This document shows, in pieces, positions 46,630 to 57,109 of a stretch of 64,000 bases of DNA. Position 1 is the stretch's first letter; every line of letters starts with the position of its first letter. The notes beneath the pieces are model-generated. The model was given only the letters and a program-made list of their open reading frames with translations, did no database searches and was not told where the DNA came from. Origin of the DNA: Alcanivorax sediminis (GTDB lineage Bacteria; Pseudomonadota; Gammaproteobacteria; Pseudomonadales; Alcanivoracaceae); the NCBI RefSeq assembly GCF_009601165.1, contig NZ_WIRE01000003.1, positions 74,068 through 138,067 of the forward strand. The letters run 5' to 3'. The position numbers were made by a program, and so were the translations under genes.

Positions 46630-47388
46630 ATGACTCTGCCGCAGAAAGATCAGTGGCTCTGGCCTGACTGGCGCCCTCACCCAGCGGTGAGAGTGGCGGT
46701 GACCACCCGCGCCGGCTCGCATTCTCCGGAGCCATGGAACGGCTTCAATCTGGGCCTGAACTGTGGCGATCAGCCTGGCCGAGTGGAGCAGGCCCGGCGT
46801 CACGTGGAAAAGTTGCTCCAGGCGGACCATCCCGCGGCGTGGTTGTGGCAGGTCCATGGCAAGCGGGTGATTCGGGCAGATGAGCAGAATAATGAGGCTG
46901 ACGGTGTCTGGACTGATCAGCAGCGCTGGCCATGTGTGGTGCTCACCGCGGATTGTTTGCCGGTGCTGCTGGCCAGGAATGATGGCACTGCCGTAGCGGC
47001 GGTCCATGCGGGCTGGCGAGGGCTGCAGGCGGGTGTTATTGCTGAAGGGGTAAAAAGCATCGCGCCCAATGCGGAGCCTGTCAGTGCCTGGCTGGGCCCT
47101 GCGATTTGCGGGAAATGTTATCAGGTGGGCGATGAGGTTTATCGTGCCTTCGCCGACACCAACCCTGCGTTCAAGACGGCTTTTCGGGAAGATGCGACGC
47201 CTCATCACTGGCGCTTCTCCGTGGTCCATGCCGCCATGATCGAGCTCGCGAGCCTCGGGGTGACGGATGTGCAGGGGGGCGAATTGTGCACGGCCTGTGA
47301 CCTGGACCGCTTTTACTCCTATCGCAAGGAAGGCGACACCGGTCGGTTTGCCTCACTGATCTGGTTGGACCGGGAGAGCAATCAATAG
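46630..47388 (+). CDS. pgeF: Polyphenol oxidase family protein PgeF/YfiH
   Basis: The ATG at 46630, eight bases after the previous stop, gives 252 residues. Conserved metal ligands are in QVHG, TADCLPVLL and AVHAGWRGL, and Cys in CGKCYQVGDEV and CTACDLDRFYSYRKEGDTGRFASLI. YfiH/PgeF proteins act as purine nucleoside phosphorylases or laccase-like enzymes and help editing of peptidoglycan. It follows rluD, as in Pseudomonas, with the lipoprotein gene between. Confidence 0.92.
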   Translation: MTLPQKDQWLWPDWRPHPAVRVAVTTRAGSHSPEPWNGFNLGLNCGDQPGRVEQARRHVEKLLQADHPAAWLWQVHGKRVIRADEQNNEADGVWTDQQRWPCVVLTADCLPVLLARNDGTAVAAVHAGWRGLQAGVIAEGVKSIAPNAEPVSAWLGPAICGKCYQVGDEVYRAFADTNPAFKTAFREDATPHHWRFSVVHAAMIELASLGVTDVQGGELCTACDLDRFYSYRKEGDTGRFASLIWLDRESNQ

Positions 47389-47538
47389 CGGCTGACGAGC
47401 GTGCAAATGCGCCACCCGACAAACGGCGGCTCCCCTCTTGCGTCACAAGCCTCATCTCCTGCCTATCCCACAGTGATCATGGCGATAAGCCGCTTTCTTG
47501 ATCCACGGCAATAAAATCTGTTCCTTTCTTCACTTACT

Positions 47539-47567
47539 CTTGAACTTGGCCCAATCGGACCCATCTT
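47539..47567 (+). promoter_or_regulatory. Sigma-32 heat-shock promoter of clpB
   Basis: CTTGAA (47539-47544), 15-nt spacer and CCCATCTT (47560-47567) match the sigma-32 consensus CTTGAA / CCCCATNT. The clpB start is about 90 nt downstream. Confidence 0.75.
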
Positions 47568-47658
47568 AGGGGCAGTTGATTGATTTCCGGTGATCGCCGG
47601 TCGCTTGCCGTCAGGGAGTGGCCGGGCGGGTCTCCGCCGGACAAAGGAGAGCCAAGTA

Positions 47659-50241
47659 ATGCGAATGGACAAACTGACCGCGCGCCTTCAGGAAGCCCTG
47701 TCGGATGCGCAATCCCTGGCCGTGGGGCAGGGCAATAGCACCATTGAACCCGTGCACCTGATGCTGGCATTGATGCAGCAGCAGGGGGGTGTGGCCCGTC
47801 CGCTGGTGGAAAAAACCGGTGCCAATCCTGCCGATGTGATCACCGCCTTGAATATGGCCGTGGACAAGTTGCCCACGGTGAGTAATTTCAATGGTGATGT
47901 CACCATGGGTCAGGGCCTTGGTCGTCTGTTGAACCTGGCCGATCGTGAAGCGCAGCAGAATGGCGATCAGTACCTGTCGTCGGAAGTGGTGTTGCTGGCG
48001 GCCTGTGATGACAGTGGTGAGCTGGGCAAAATTCTCAAGAATGCCGGTGTCACCAAGAAAATCCTGGCGGAAAAAATTGCTGCGGTGCGTGGAGGCGAGA
48101 CGGTGAACGATCCCAATGCAGAAGACAAGCGCGAGGCGCTGGACAAGTACACCGTCAATCTCACTGAGCGTGCCGAGGCGGGCAAGCTGGATCCGGTGAT
48201 TGGTCGCGATGATGAAATTCGTCGCACGATTCAGGTATTGCAGCGCCGTACCAAGAACAACCCGGTGCTGATCGGTGAGCCCGGTGTGGGTAAAACGGCC
48301 ATCGTGGAAGGTCTGGCGCAACGCATTGTGAACGGTGAAGTGCCTGAAGGGCTCAAGGACAAGCAGGTGCTGTCCCTGGATATGGCTGCGCTGATTGCCG
48401 GAGCCAAATACCGCGGTGAATTTGAGGAGCGCCTCAAGGCGGTGCTCAACGAGCTGGCCAAGCAGGAAGGTCGCATCATCCTGTTCATCGATGAACTGCA
48501 TACCATGGTCGGTGCAGGCAAGGGCGACGGCGCCATGGATGCGGGTAACATGCTCAAACCGGCCCTGGCCCGCGGTGAACTGCACTGCGTGGGTGCCACC
48601 ACGCTGGATGAATACCGCCAGTACATCGAAAAGGATGCGGCGCTGGAGCGGCGTTTCCAGAAGGTGCTGGTAGACGAGCCCACGGTGGAAGACACCATCG
48701 CCATCCTGCGCGGCCTGAAAGAACGCTACGAAGTGCACCATGGTGTGGACATTACCGATAGCGCCATTGTTGAGGCTGCGCGGCTGAGTCATCGCTACAT
48801 CACGGATCGCCAGCTGCCTGACAAGGCTATCGATTTAATTGATGAGGCGGGCAGTCGAATCCGTATGGAAATTGACTCCATGCCGGAAGAAATGGATCGT
48901 CTCGATCGTCGTCTTATCCAGTTGAAGATGGAGCGCGAAGCGCTGCGCAAGGAAGATGATGACGCCAGCAAAAAGCGACTCGACAAGCTGGAAGAAGACA
49001 TCGGCGAACTGGAAAAAGAGTACGCTGATCTGGATGAAATCTGGCAGGCGGAAAAGGCGGCTCTGCAAGGCGCGGCCGAGTACAAGGCGGAGCTTGAACA
49101 GGCCCGTGTAGAGATGGAGCAGGCCCGTCGTGCCGGAGATCTCAACAAGATGTCTGAGCTGCAATATGGTCTGATTCCGGAGCTCGAGAAAAAGGTTCAG
49201 CAGGCCCAGGATCAGGAACAACAGGTTCAGGCGGAAACCCAGTTACTGCGCAACAAGGTAACCGAGGAAGAAATCGCCGAGGTGGTGTCCAAGTGGACCG
49301 GCATTCCGGTCTCAAAAATGCTGGAAGGTGAGAAAGAGAAGTTGCTGCGCATGGAAGAGAGTTTGCACCAGCGCGTGGTGGGCCAGAACGAAGCGGTGGA
49401 AGCCGTGGCCAATGCGGTGCGTCGCTCCCGGGCTGGCTTGTCCGACCCTAACCGGCCCAACGGCAGCTTCCTGTTCCTTGGTCCCACCGGTGTGGGTAAA
49501 ACCGAGTTGTGCAAGGCGCTGGCCAACTTCCTGTTTGATACCGAGGAGGCCATGGTAAGGATCGATATGTCCGAATTCATGGAGAAGCACTCCGTGGCTC
49601 GGCTGGTGGGCGCGCCCCCTGGCTATGTGGGCTACGAGGAAGGTGGTTACCTGACCGAAGCCGTGCGCCGCAAGCCCTATTCCGTGGTGCTGCTGGACGA
49701 GGTGGAAAAGGCACATCCGGATGTGTTCAACATCCTGTTGCAGGTGCTGGATGATGGTCGTCTCACTGATGGTCAGGGGCGCACCGTGGACTTCCGCAAT
49801 ACCGTGGTGGTGATGACCTCCAACCTGGGCTCAGACTTGATCCAGACGCTGGCCGGCGAGGGCAATTACGAAACCATGAAATCCGCGGTGATGGAGGTAG
49901 TGGGCAACCACTTCCGTCCGGAGTTTATTAACCGTGTGGATGAAACGGTGGTGTTCCACCCGCTGGAAAAAGATCAACTCAAGGGCATTGCCTCCATTCA
50001 GCTGGATTACCTTCGCAAACGTCTGGCTGAGCGGGATATCCGTCTGGAGATCAGCGATGCCGCACTGGACAAGCTGGTGGAGGCGGGCTTTGACCCGGTC
50101 TACGGCGCACGTCCTCTAAAGCGGGCGATTCAGCAGCAGCTGGAAAATCCGCTGGCGCAATCTCTCCTTAAGGGCGAGTTTGCCCAAGGCGATGCGATCA
50201 AGGTGGATGTGGAAGGCGAGGCTTTCTCGTTCCATCATTGA
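47659..50241 (+). CDS. clpB: ATP-dependent disaggregase ClpB
   Basis: From the ATG at 47659, eight bases after AAAGGAGAG, the protein has 860 residues, as in other ClpB. Order: N domain, NBD1 with Walker [10 protein letters not shown] (about residue 205), a long coiled-coil middle domain (about 400-525, rich in [22 protein letters not shown] heptads), and NBD2 with GPTGVGKTE (about residue 608). It dissolves protein aggregates with DnaK. A sigma-32 promoter fits its heat induction. Confidence 0.97.
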   Translation: MRMDKLTARLQEALSDAQSLAVGQGNSTIEPVHLMLALMQQQGGVARPLVEKTGANPADVITALNMAVDKLPTVSNFNGDVTMGQGLGRLLNLADREAQQNGDQYLSSEVVLLAACDDSGELGKILKNAGVTKKILAEKIAAVRGGETVNDPNAEDKREALDKYTVNLTERAEAGKLDPVIGRDDEIRRTIQVLQRRTKNNPVLIGEPGVGKTAIVEGLAQRIVNGEVPEGLKDKQVLSLDMAALIAGAKYRGEFEERLKAVLNELAKQEGRIILFIDELHTMVGAGKGDGAMDAGNMLKPALARGELHCVGATTLDEYRQYIEKDAALERRFQKVLVDEPTVEDTIAILRGLKERYEVHHGVDITDSAIVEAARLSHRYITDRQLPDKAIDLIDEAGSRIRMEIDSMPEEMDRLDRRLIQLKMEREALRKEDDDASKKRLDKLEEDIGELEKEYADLDEIWQAEKAALQGAAEYKAELEQARVEMEQARRAGDLNKMSELQYGLIPELEKKVQQAQDQEQQVQAETQLLRNKVTEEEIAEVVSKWTGIPVSKMLEGEKEKLLRMEESLHQRVVGQNEAVEAVANAVRRSRAGLSDPNRPNGSFLFLGPTGVGKTELCKALANFLFDTEEAMVRIDMSEFMEKHSVARLVGAPPGYVGYEEGGYLTEAVRRKPYSVVLLDEVEKAHPDVFNILLQVLDDGRLTDGQGRTVDFRNTVVVMTSNLGSDLIQTLAGEGNYETMKSAVMEVVGNHFRPEFINRVDETVVFHPLEKDQLKGIASIQLDYLRKRLAERDIRLEISDAALDKLVEAGFDPVYGARPLKRAIQQQLENPLAQSLLKGEFAQGDAIKVDVEGEAFSFHH

Positions 50242-50262
50242 TATGCATGGGAGGTAAACAAG

Positions 50263-50287
50263 AAGGCCGCTCACAAGAGCGGCCTTT
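50263..50287. terminator. Terminator of clpB
   Basis: AAGGCCGCTC/GAGCGGCCTT with a 4-nt loop lies between convergent clpB and the DUF4124 gene. The T-run is short, so it may be only partly active. Confidence 0.65.
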
Positions 50288-50309
50288 CACATTCTCACGC
50301 TGGTAGCAA

Positions 50310-50771
50310 TTACATCTCTTCGCATTTCTCCAGGGCTTTGCGAGCTTCTGACATCATCTCTTCACGCTGTTCCTGGTCCAGCACTTCCATTTCTCCGGTC
50401 TCCGGGTTTTCCCGTCTAACGATCGGTTTGTTCTGCAGGATTTCCAGATTCTTTTTATGGCCAGCACAGCGTTCTTCGCTTGCAGCGTCAGGATTCTCTG
50501 AGGCTTTCCGTGATTCTGCCTCTGCTTTACGAGCGTTCTCTTTCTGCTTGGCGTCAGCCTCGCGGCGTTCGTTCAGGGCTTCAATGGCATCGCCCTGGCT
50601 GGAGCTGGCATTGGCCCGGGTGTTGACCACGCTGGCGTCCTGATTGCTGGGCGGCTGAGCGCCATAGTGGGTCACTCCATTCTCATCCACCCATTTGTAG
50701 AACTTTTCGGCGATGGCAGAAGAGGTAAAGGCAAGCAGGGTAATCCCCAGCAACAGGCTGAATCGTTTCAT
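50310..50771 (-). CDS. DUF4124-domain periplasmic protein
   Basis: The 153-residue protein has a signal peptide (cleavage after AIA, about residue 21) and the DUF4124 motif EKFYKWVDENGVTHYGAQPP. A charged, Glu/Lys/Ala-rich helical part follows with two Cys (CAGHKKN, CEEM). DUF4124 proteins are periplasmic or envelope proteins of unknown function. It is convergent with clpB, and AAGAAGAC precedes the start. Confidence 0.82.
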   Translation of the reverse strand: MKRFSLLLGITLLAFTSSAIAEKFYKWVDENGVTHYGAQPPSNQDASVVNTRANASSSQGDAIEALNERREADAKQKENARKAEAESRKASENPDAASEERCAGHKKNLEILQNKPIVRRENPETGEMEVLDQEQREEMMSEARKALEKCEEM

Positions 50772-51238
50772 GGTGTCAGTCTTCTTATTGAAAAGGGTGC
50801 GTAATCAGACTTTAGCATGACGTGATTTCGGGCGTTTCTGCAAGCCCAAGCCGACAAGGGGCTTTGATTTGCCGCACATTTCTGAGAGAATCAAGCCTTT
50901 CCGGAGATCGGGACCCGCATTCGCTTACCGGCGTTTGTGTGGCCGGGACCCGGGGCATCGTTACCGCGATGTCCGGTCAGCAGTATCACTGCACTCTCGT
51001 CCCGCTGTGGGAGCCTCCGGAGGTCTCTGTTTCTGAGCGGGAGGACTCTCTTTATCTTCCCGGTTTGATCCAGCCCCTCCTGATTGCGTCTCTGCCTGCG
51101 TCTTTGTCGGCCACCTCCGACAGGACTTCAGAATGCCCAACTATGGCGTTCTCTCTGCAGGTCTCCAGCAAAAGCAAAGTCCGTCCTGCTGTGCCTGTGC
51201 GCGGTAGGGATTATGCATTCTGATTTGAGGTAACAACC
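50772..51238. other. 467-nt leader/promoter region before ilvI, no protein gene
   Basis: The gap between the DUF4124 gene and ilvI contains repeated GGGACCCG motifs (near 50910 and 50947), a CCTCCGGAGG palindrome (near 51016) and further short inverted repeats. A 133-codon frame on the plus strand has unusual composition and no ribosome-binding site. I found no leader peptide rich in Ile, Val or Leu followed by a terminator, so attenuation is not shown. Confidence 0.55.
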
Positions 51239-52960
51239 GTGGAAATGTTATCCGGCGCGGAAATGGTGGTCCGTGCATTGCAAGACGAGGGAGTGGAGTA
51301 CATCTTCGGGTATCCCGGAGGCTCCGTACTGCACATCTATGATGCCTTGTTCCAGCAAGACAAGGTCAGCCATATTCTGGTGCGTCACGAGCAGGCTGCG
51401 ACCCACGCAGCAGACGGTTATGCCCGTGCCACTGGTAAACCGGGTGTGGTCATGGTGACCTCTGGCCCGGGTGCCACTAACGCCATTACGGGCCTGGCGA
51501 CAGCTTTCATGGACTCTATTCCCATGGTCGTCCTGTCAGGTCAGGTGCGTTCCGACTGGATTGGCGATGACGCCTTCCAGGAGACCGACATGATCGGCGT
51601 GTCCCGTCCGGTGGTGAAGCACAGCTTCATGGTCCGCGATGCCAAGGATATCCCGGAAATCATGAAGAAGGCGTTCTACATTGCCACCACTGGCCGTCCG
51701 GGCCCGGTTCTTGTCGATATCCCCAAGGATCAGACCGCGCCGAACGTGAAGAACCCCTACGAATACCCCAAGAAAGTGAAGATGCGCTCCTATGCGCCGG
51801 TCAGCCGCGGCCATTCCGGCCAGATCCGCAAGGCAGTGGAAGAGCTGATGAAGGCCAAGCGTCCGGTGATCTATGCCGGTGGTGGTGTGGTTCAGGGCGA
51901 GGGCAGTGAGCTGCTGACCCAGCTGGCTCATCGACTCAACTTCCCGGTGACCAACACCCTGATGGGGTTGGGTTGCTTCCCCGGAACGGATCCGCAGCAT
52001 GTTGGCATGCTGGGCATGCATGGCACCTATGAAGCCAACATGACCATGCATAATTCCGATGTGATCCTGGCGGTAGGGGCCCGTCTTGATGACCGGGTCA
52101 CCAACAACGTGAAGAAGTTCTGTCCGGGCGCCAAGATTATTCACATCGATATCGATCCGGCCACCATTTCCAAGAACGTGATGGCGCACATCCCCATCGT
52201 AGGGCCGGTTCAGCAGGTGCTGGAAGAAATGCTGGCGGCGCTGGATGAGCATGGCGGCGAGCCTGATCAGAAAGCCCTGGAGCGTTGGTGGGAAGAAATC
52301 GCCGGCTGGCGCAAGGTCCATGGCATGCGTTACGAGACCAATGAAGATGGTCCCATGAAACCGCAGCAGGTCGTTGAAGCCCTGTACAAAGCCACGAACG
52401 GCGATGCCTATGTGACCTCTGATGTGGGGCAGCATCAGATGTTCGCGGCACAGTACTACAAGTACGACAAGCCTCGTCGCTGGATCAATTCCGGTGGCCT
52501 CGGCACCATGGGCTTCGGTCTGCCGGCAGCCATGGGGGTGCAGTTCGCATTTCCGGATGCCACGGTAGCCTGTGTCACTGGTGAAGGCTCCATTCAGATG
52601 AACATTCAGGAGCTCTCCACCTGTTTGCAGTACAACCTGCCGGTGAAGATCATCAACATCAATAACCAGGCCCTGGGCATGGTACGGCAGTGGCAGGACA
52701 TGCAGTACGGTGGCCGCCACAGCCAGTCCTACATGGAATCGCTGCCTGACTTTGTGGCCCTGGCGGAAGCCTACGGTCATGTGGGCATGAAGATTACCAA
52801 GTTTGAAGACCTGGAAGGTGCCATGAACGAAGCCTTCGCACTGAAGGATCGTCTGGTATTCATGGATATCTATGTGGATCCCACCGAGCACGTATACCCG
52901 ATGCAGATCGCTGACGGCTCCATGCGTGATATGTGGCTGAGCAAGACGGAGCGGACCTGA
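51239..52960 (+). CDS. ilvI: Acetolactate synthase large subunit
   Basis: A GTG start after TGAGG gives 573 residues. ThDP-binding [14 protein letters not shown]...NINN, the FAD segment and the catalytic Glu in [14 protein letters not shown] are intact. It condenses pyruvate units for valine and leucine, or pyruvate with 2-oxobutyrate for isoleucine. It is coupled to ilvH by a TGATG overlap. Confidence 0.95.
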   Translation: MEMLSGAEMVVRALQDEGVEYIFGYPGGSVLHIYDALFQQDKVSHILVRHEQAATHAADGYARATGKPGVVMVTSGPGATNAITGLATAFMDSIPMVVLSGQVRSDWIGDDAFQETDMIGVSRPVVKHSFMVRDAKDIPEIMKKAFYIATTGRPGPVLVDIPKDQTAPNVKNPYEYPKKVKMRSYAPVSRGHSGQIRKAVEELMKAKRPVIYAGGGVVQGEGSELLTQLAHRLNFPVTNTLMGLGCFPGTDPQHVGMLGMHGTYEANMTMHNSDVILAVGARLDDRVTNNVKKFCPGAKIIHIDIDPATISKNVMAHIPIVGPVQQVLEEMLAALDEHGGEPDQKALERWWEEIAGWRKVHGMRYETNEDGPMKPQQVVEALYKATNGDAYVTSDVGQHQMFAAQYYKYDKPRRWINSGGLGTMGFGLPAAMGVQFAFPDATVACVTGEGSIQMNIQELSTCLQYNLPVKIININNQALGMVRQWQDMQYGGRHSQSYMESLPDFVALAEAYGHVGMKITKFEDLEGAMNEAFALKDRLVFMDIYVDPTEHVYPMQIADGSMRDMWLSKTERT

Positions 52961-53451
52961 TGCGTCGAATTATTTCTATTCTCATGGAAAACGAGCCGGG
53001 TGCGCTGAGCCGAGTGATTGGTCTGTTCTCCCAGCGGGGCTATAACATTGACTCCCTGTCGGTGGCGCCCACCGAGGATACCACCCTGTCTCGCCTGACC
53101 CTGACCACCTATGGGGATGACCTGAAGATTGAGCAGATCACCAAGCACCTCAACAAGTTGATCGAGGTAGTGAAGCTGGTGGATCTGACCGAAGGTGCTC
53201 ATATTGAGCGTGAGCTGATGCTCATCAAGGTGAAGGCCACTGGTGCCCAGCGTGCTGAGGTGAAGCGTAGCGTGGATATCTTCCGCGGCCAGATCGTGGA
53301 TGTGACCAGCACGGTGTACACCATTCAGCTCACCGGCGCTTCCGACAAGCTGGACGCCTTCATTGGCGCTATCGGTGAAGCTCAGGTGCTGGAGGTTGTT
53401 CGCTCCGGTGTCTCGGGTATCTCCCGTGGCGAGAAGGTGTTGAGTTTGTAA
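52960..53451 (+). CDS. ilvH: Acetolactate synthase small subunit
   Basis: The 163-residue protein has the ACT domain (RIISILMENEPGALSRVIGLFSQRGYNIDSL) and a second ferredoxin-like domain, the same length as E. coli IlvH. It confers valine feedback inhibition on IlvI. A one-base overlap with ilvI couples translation. A heptamer array begins six bases after the stop, then a terminator. Confidence 0.96.
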   Translation: MRRIISILMENEPGALSRVIGLFSQRGYNIDSLSVAPTEDTTLSRLTLTTYGDDLKIEQITKHLNKLIEVVKLVDLTEGAHIERELMLIKVKATGAQRAEVKRSVDIFRGQIVDVTSTVYTIQLTGASDKLDAFIGAIGEAQVLEVVRSGVSGISRGEKVLSL

Positions 53452-53456
53452 GTGCG

Positions 53457-53484
53457 CTCGACGCCTGACGCTGGATGCCAGACG
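53457..53484 (+). repeat. Heptamer array, 4 units (CCTGACG type)
   Basis: Units CTCGACG, CCTGACG, CTGGATG and CCAGACG fill the gap between the ilvH stop and the terminator stem. They share a consensus with 526-553. Confidence 0.65.
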
Positions 53485-53485
53485 A

Positions 53486-53513
53486 AAAAGCCGCTCCTCG
53501 GAGCGGTTTTTTT
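53486..53513 (+). terminator. Terminator of ilvIH
   Basis: CCGCTCC/GGAGCGG stem with a 2-nt loop, A-run before and seven T's after. Confidence 0.85.
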
Positions 53514-53639
53514 GTGGCCGCTCTGCGGCTTTGGTACAGCAAAGCTCAACCTGTCAGGAAGGGGCTGCTGTGGGAGCTCTCTGTGTCCTTCAGGGTATGC
53601 CTGCAAGCGATCCGTGCCACAGCGAGGAGCAGGAGCAGC

Positions 53640-53660
53640 GAGTTGCGAGTAACGAGTTTC
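53640..53660 (+). repeat. Heptamer array, 3 units (GAGTTTC type)
   Basis: Units GAGTTGC, GAGTAAC and GAGTTTC are inverted relative to the TCGAAAC array at 53705-53788. Confidence 0.6.
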
Positions 53661-53704
53661 GAACGGCAAAACCCTTGCGCTCTCCTCGGTGGGTGTTTTG
53701 ATCT

Positions 53705-53788
53705 TCGAAACTCGAAACTCGAAACTCGAAACTCGAAACTCGAAACTCGAAACTCGAAACTCGAAACTCGAAACTCGAAACTCGAAAC
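53705..53788. repeat. Perfect tandem heptamer TCGAAAC, 12 copies
   Basis: Twelve identical 7-nt units run without a gap over 84 nt, ending 6 nt before the ilvY stop. The perfect identity makes it a likely variable-number repeat. Confidence 0.95.
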
Positions 53789-53793
53789 GGCGC

Positions 53794-54678
53794 CTATTCC
53801 GTCACCTGTGACCAGAACGCGTTGATTAGCGGTTCTTCCAGCCGTCGCTCCTGAGTGAAAAGTCCCACTTCGTAGGGGGCAAGGGTCGGCTGGACATCCA
53901 GTGAGCGGATTCGGGCAGCCAGCGGGCTGTTGTCCAGCACGATCTTTGGCACCACGCCGACCCCGAAGCCAAGGCTGACCATGCTGACGATCGCCTCGTT
54001 GCCGCTGACCTGGGCATAAATCCGAGGTTTGACGCCCAGCTGGCGAAACCAGCGATCTGTTCTTTCCCGGGCAAGGCCTTCCTCTGACAGAATCATCGGG
54101 ATGTCTTCCCATGCCTGCTTGTCGGCGTTGCCGCTCAGTCGTTCGGCCAGCTGTGGCTGACTCGCGGGTGCAATGAACAGCAGGGGAGAACGGGCGATAG
54201 GCCGAAAGGCGATACTGCCGGGGAGGTGGTCCGGTCGGGCGCCGATGGCAATATCTTCTTCGCCATGCTGGATACGATGGACTGCCTGGGCCGGGTCGCC
54301 GGTATGCAGCTTCAGCTCAATACGCGGATATTGATGACGGAAGCTGCTGAGAATGTCATAGAGGAAGCTGTAGCTGGCGGTCACCGAGCAATACAGACTC
54401 AGCTCACCCTGCAGCACTCGGCGGTCCTCCTGCAAGGCATGGCGCAGGTTGTCCCAGCGGGTCAGGGTGTCGCGGGCGTATTCCTGAAAACGCTGGCCTT
54501 CCCGGGTCAGGCTGACCGTGCGGTTATCCCGGTAGAAGAGCGGGGCGCCCAGCTCATCTTCCAGCTGCTGAATCGTGCGGCTCAGTGTGGAGGGGCTAAC
54601 GTGACACATGGTGCTGGCGCGGCCGAAATGAAGGGTGTCGGCCAGAGTCAGGAACAGGCGCAAAGGCTTGGTATCCAT
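53794..54678 (-). CDS. ilvY: LysR-type regulator IlvY
   Basis: The start at 54678 gives 294 residues. The N-terminal LysR helix-turn-helix (LRLFLTLADTLHFGRASTMCHVSPSTLSRTIQQLEDELG) is followed by the effector domain. It is divergent from ilvC, the classical IlvY position, and a 27-nt perfect palindrome lies between them. IlvY activates ilvC when acetolactate or acetohydroxybutyrate is present. In Pseudomonas ilvC follows ilvH directly, so ilvY has been added here. Confidence 0.9.
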   Translation of the reverse strand: MDTKPLRLFLTLADTLHFGRASTMCHVSPSTLSRTIQQLEDELGAPLFYRDNRTVSLTREGQRFQEYARDTLTRWDNLRHALQEDRRVLQGELSLYCSVTASYSFLYDILSSFRHQYPRIELKLHTGDPAQAVHRIQHGEEDIAIGARPDHLPGSIAFRPIARSPLLFIAPASQPQLAERLSGNADKQAWEDIPMILSEEGLARERTDRWFRQLGVKPRIYAQVSGNEAIVSMVSLGFGVGVVPKIVLDNSPLAARIRSLDVQPTLAPYEVGLFTQERRLEEPLINAFWSQVTE

Positions 54679-54696
54679 GATGGGCTCTTTGTTTCG

Positions 54697-54723
54697 ATAT
54701 TTGGAATGCTGCATTCCAAATAT
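54697..54723. promoter_or_regulatory. IlvY operator palindrome
   Basis: Perfect 13-bp arms around one central base (ATATTTGGAATGC and its complement) lie 19 nt upstream of the ilvY start. A second partial site shares AATGCTGCA at 54736-54744. Confidence 0.8.
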
Positions 54724-54730
54724 ATCATTT

Positions 54731-54750
54731 TACGCAATGCTGCAGATAGC
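54731..54750. promoter_or_regulatory. Second, partial IlvY site
   Basis: TACGCAATGCTGCAGATAGC repeats the AATGCTGCA core of the palindrome and lies just before a -10-like TAGAGT (54753-54758). Tandem IlvY sites are known for E. coli ilvC. Confidence 0.5.
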
Positions 54751-54768
54751 CTAGAGTAGCTGGCCTGA

Positions 54769-55848
<1,080 letters not shown>

Positions 55849-55865
55849 GCTTTTGTGACGATTGC

Positions 55866-55893
55866 AAAAACGCGGCCCAGGCCGCGTTTTTTG
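55866..55893 (+). terminator. Terminator of ilvC
   Basis: CGCGGCC/GGCCGCG stem with A-run before and TTTTTTG after. Confidence 0.85.
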
Positions 55894-55942
55894 TTTTACG
55901 GGTCTGGGGTAGACTAGGCCCATTCAATTTGGATGGACCACC

Positions 55943-56728
55943 ATGCAGGATAACGACAAGATCAAGACGTCTGACACACCGGAAACCTTCGAGGTGGTGG
56001 AAGCCGAGCATCGCACGGGCGCCCGTCACAAGGGTGTGTATCTGCTGCCGAACCTGTTTACCACTGGTGCCCTGTTCGCTGGCTTCTACGCGATTGTCTC
56101 TGCCATGAACGGGATGTTCGAAAACGCCGCCCTCGGTATTATCGTGGCCGGCATCCTCGATGGTATGGATGGGGGCGTTGCCCGTCTCACCAATACCCAG
56201 AGCAAGTTCGGGGCCGAGTACGACTCCCTCTCTGACTGCGTCGCCTTCGGCGTGGCGCCAGGGCTGGTGGCGTACTCCTGGGCCCTGTCAGGGCTTGGTA
56301 AATTTGGTTGGGTGGCGGCCTTTATCTATGTGGCCTGTGCCGCTCTGCGACTGGCACGATTCAATGTGCAGGCAGAATCCACCGACAAGCGCTTCTTTAT
56401 TGGTCTGCCCAGTCCGACCGGTGCGGGCCTGGTGGCGACCATGGTCTGGCTGGGCGCCAGCCGTGGGGTAGAGGGGGCGGACGTCTCCTGGCTTGTCGCC
56501 CTGATGGTGGCCGGTGCAGGCCTGTTGATGGTGTCTTCAGTGAAGTATCACTCCTTCAAGGAGTTCCATATCGGCCGGGTGCCCTTCAAGGTGCTACTGG
56601 GAGTGATCATCGCCTTCGCCATCGTCTTCCTGGATCCACCGCTGGTGCTGCTCAGTGTGGCAGTGATCTACGTGGTGGCAGGCCTGGTGATGAGCCTTTG
56701 GAATCTGAGGAAGCCCGCGAATATCTGA
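55943..56728 (+). CDS. pssA: CDP-diacylglycerol-serine O-phosphatidyltransferase
   Basis: The 261-residue membrane protein has the CDP-alcohol phosphotransferase motif D76-G-x2-A-R-x8-G-x3-D-x3-D98 with all acidic residues, and six to eight helices. It makes phosphatidylserine, the precursor of phosphatidylethanolamine. It is the last gene of the ilvI-ilvH-ilvC-pssA order shared with Pseudomonas. A CGCCAGCAG/CTGCTGGCG hairpin follows at 56755-56776. Confidence 0.93.
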   Translation: MQDNDKIKTSDTPETFEVVEAEHRTGARHKGVYLLPNLFTTGALFAGFYAIVSAMNGMFENAALGIIVAGILDGMDGGVARLTNTQSKFGAEYDSLSDCVAFGVAPGLVAYSWALSGLGKFGWVAAFIYVACAALRLARFNVQAESTDKRFFIGLPSPTGAGLVATMVWLGASRGVEGADVSWLVALMVAGAGLLMVSSVKYHSFKEFHIGRVPFKVLLGVIIAFAIVFLDPPLVLLSVAVIYVVAGLVMSLWNLRKPANI

Positions 56729-57109
56729 TTCTTTCCCTCTTTCCTTTCCTTGGACGCCAGCAGGTTTCTGCTGGCGATTCTGTTCACTGTTATCTTCTTG
56801 TTTCCTGCCCCCTGTTCGTGTAGGGCTCATAGGTTAAAAGTGCTACGCGCATCATATTCTGGTACTTTTGTACTTTTTTTTGGCTTTACCTTGCACGTTT
56901 TTTGTGCGACTTTCCGCTTGTCGGGGGATGAATGGCTTTCATGTGGCCAAACTTGCATACATAATCATCCTGTTCCTCGGTTTCAAATTGTAAAATACAG
57001 TAAAAAAATTAACGGCCCGGTTTCTGGCGGAGTGTTTGGCTCGGCTTGGTTCGCGATTTAGGAAATCGTGGAAGTCAGACTTGGTTGCCGTCAACAGCAA
57101 GGAGGGGGT
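56729..57109. other. A+T-rich gap before the second pilX-like gene
   Basis: A hairpin (56755-56776, 9-bp arms, 4-nt loop, weak T-run) ends pssA transcription. The rest, to 57060, is clearly richer in A and T than its surroundings, with T-runs and a TAAAAT (56991-56996) that may be a -10. A sigma-54-like TGGCCAAACTTGC has a spacing of 8 instead of 10 and is rejected. No gene is seen. Confidence 0.55.

Noticed and set aside
50822..51223. A 133-codon frame upstream of ilvI
   Set aside because: No ribosome-binding site, odd composition, and it lies in a probable promoter/leader region.
53705..53788. The regular repeat as a CRISPR array
   Set aside because: Units are 7 nt with no spacers and no cas genes are present.
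56944..56958. Possible sigma-54 promoter before the second pilX gene
   Set aside because: The distance between GG and GC is 8 instead of 10 nt.
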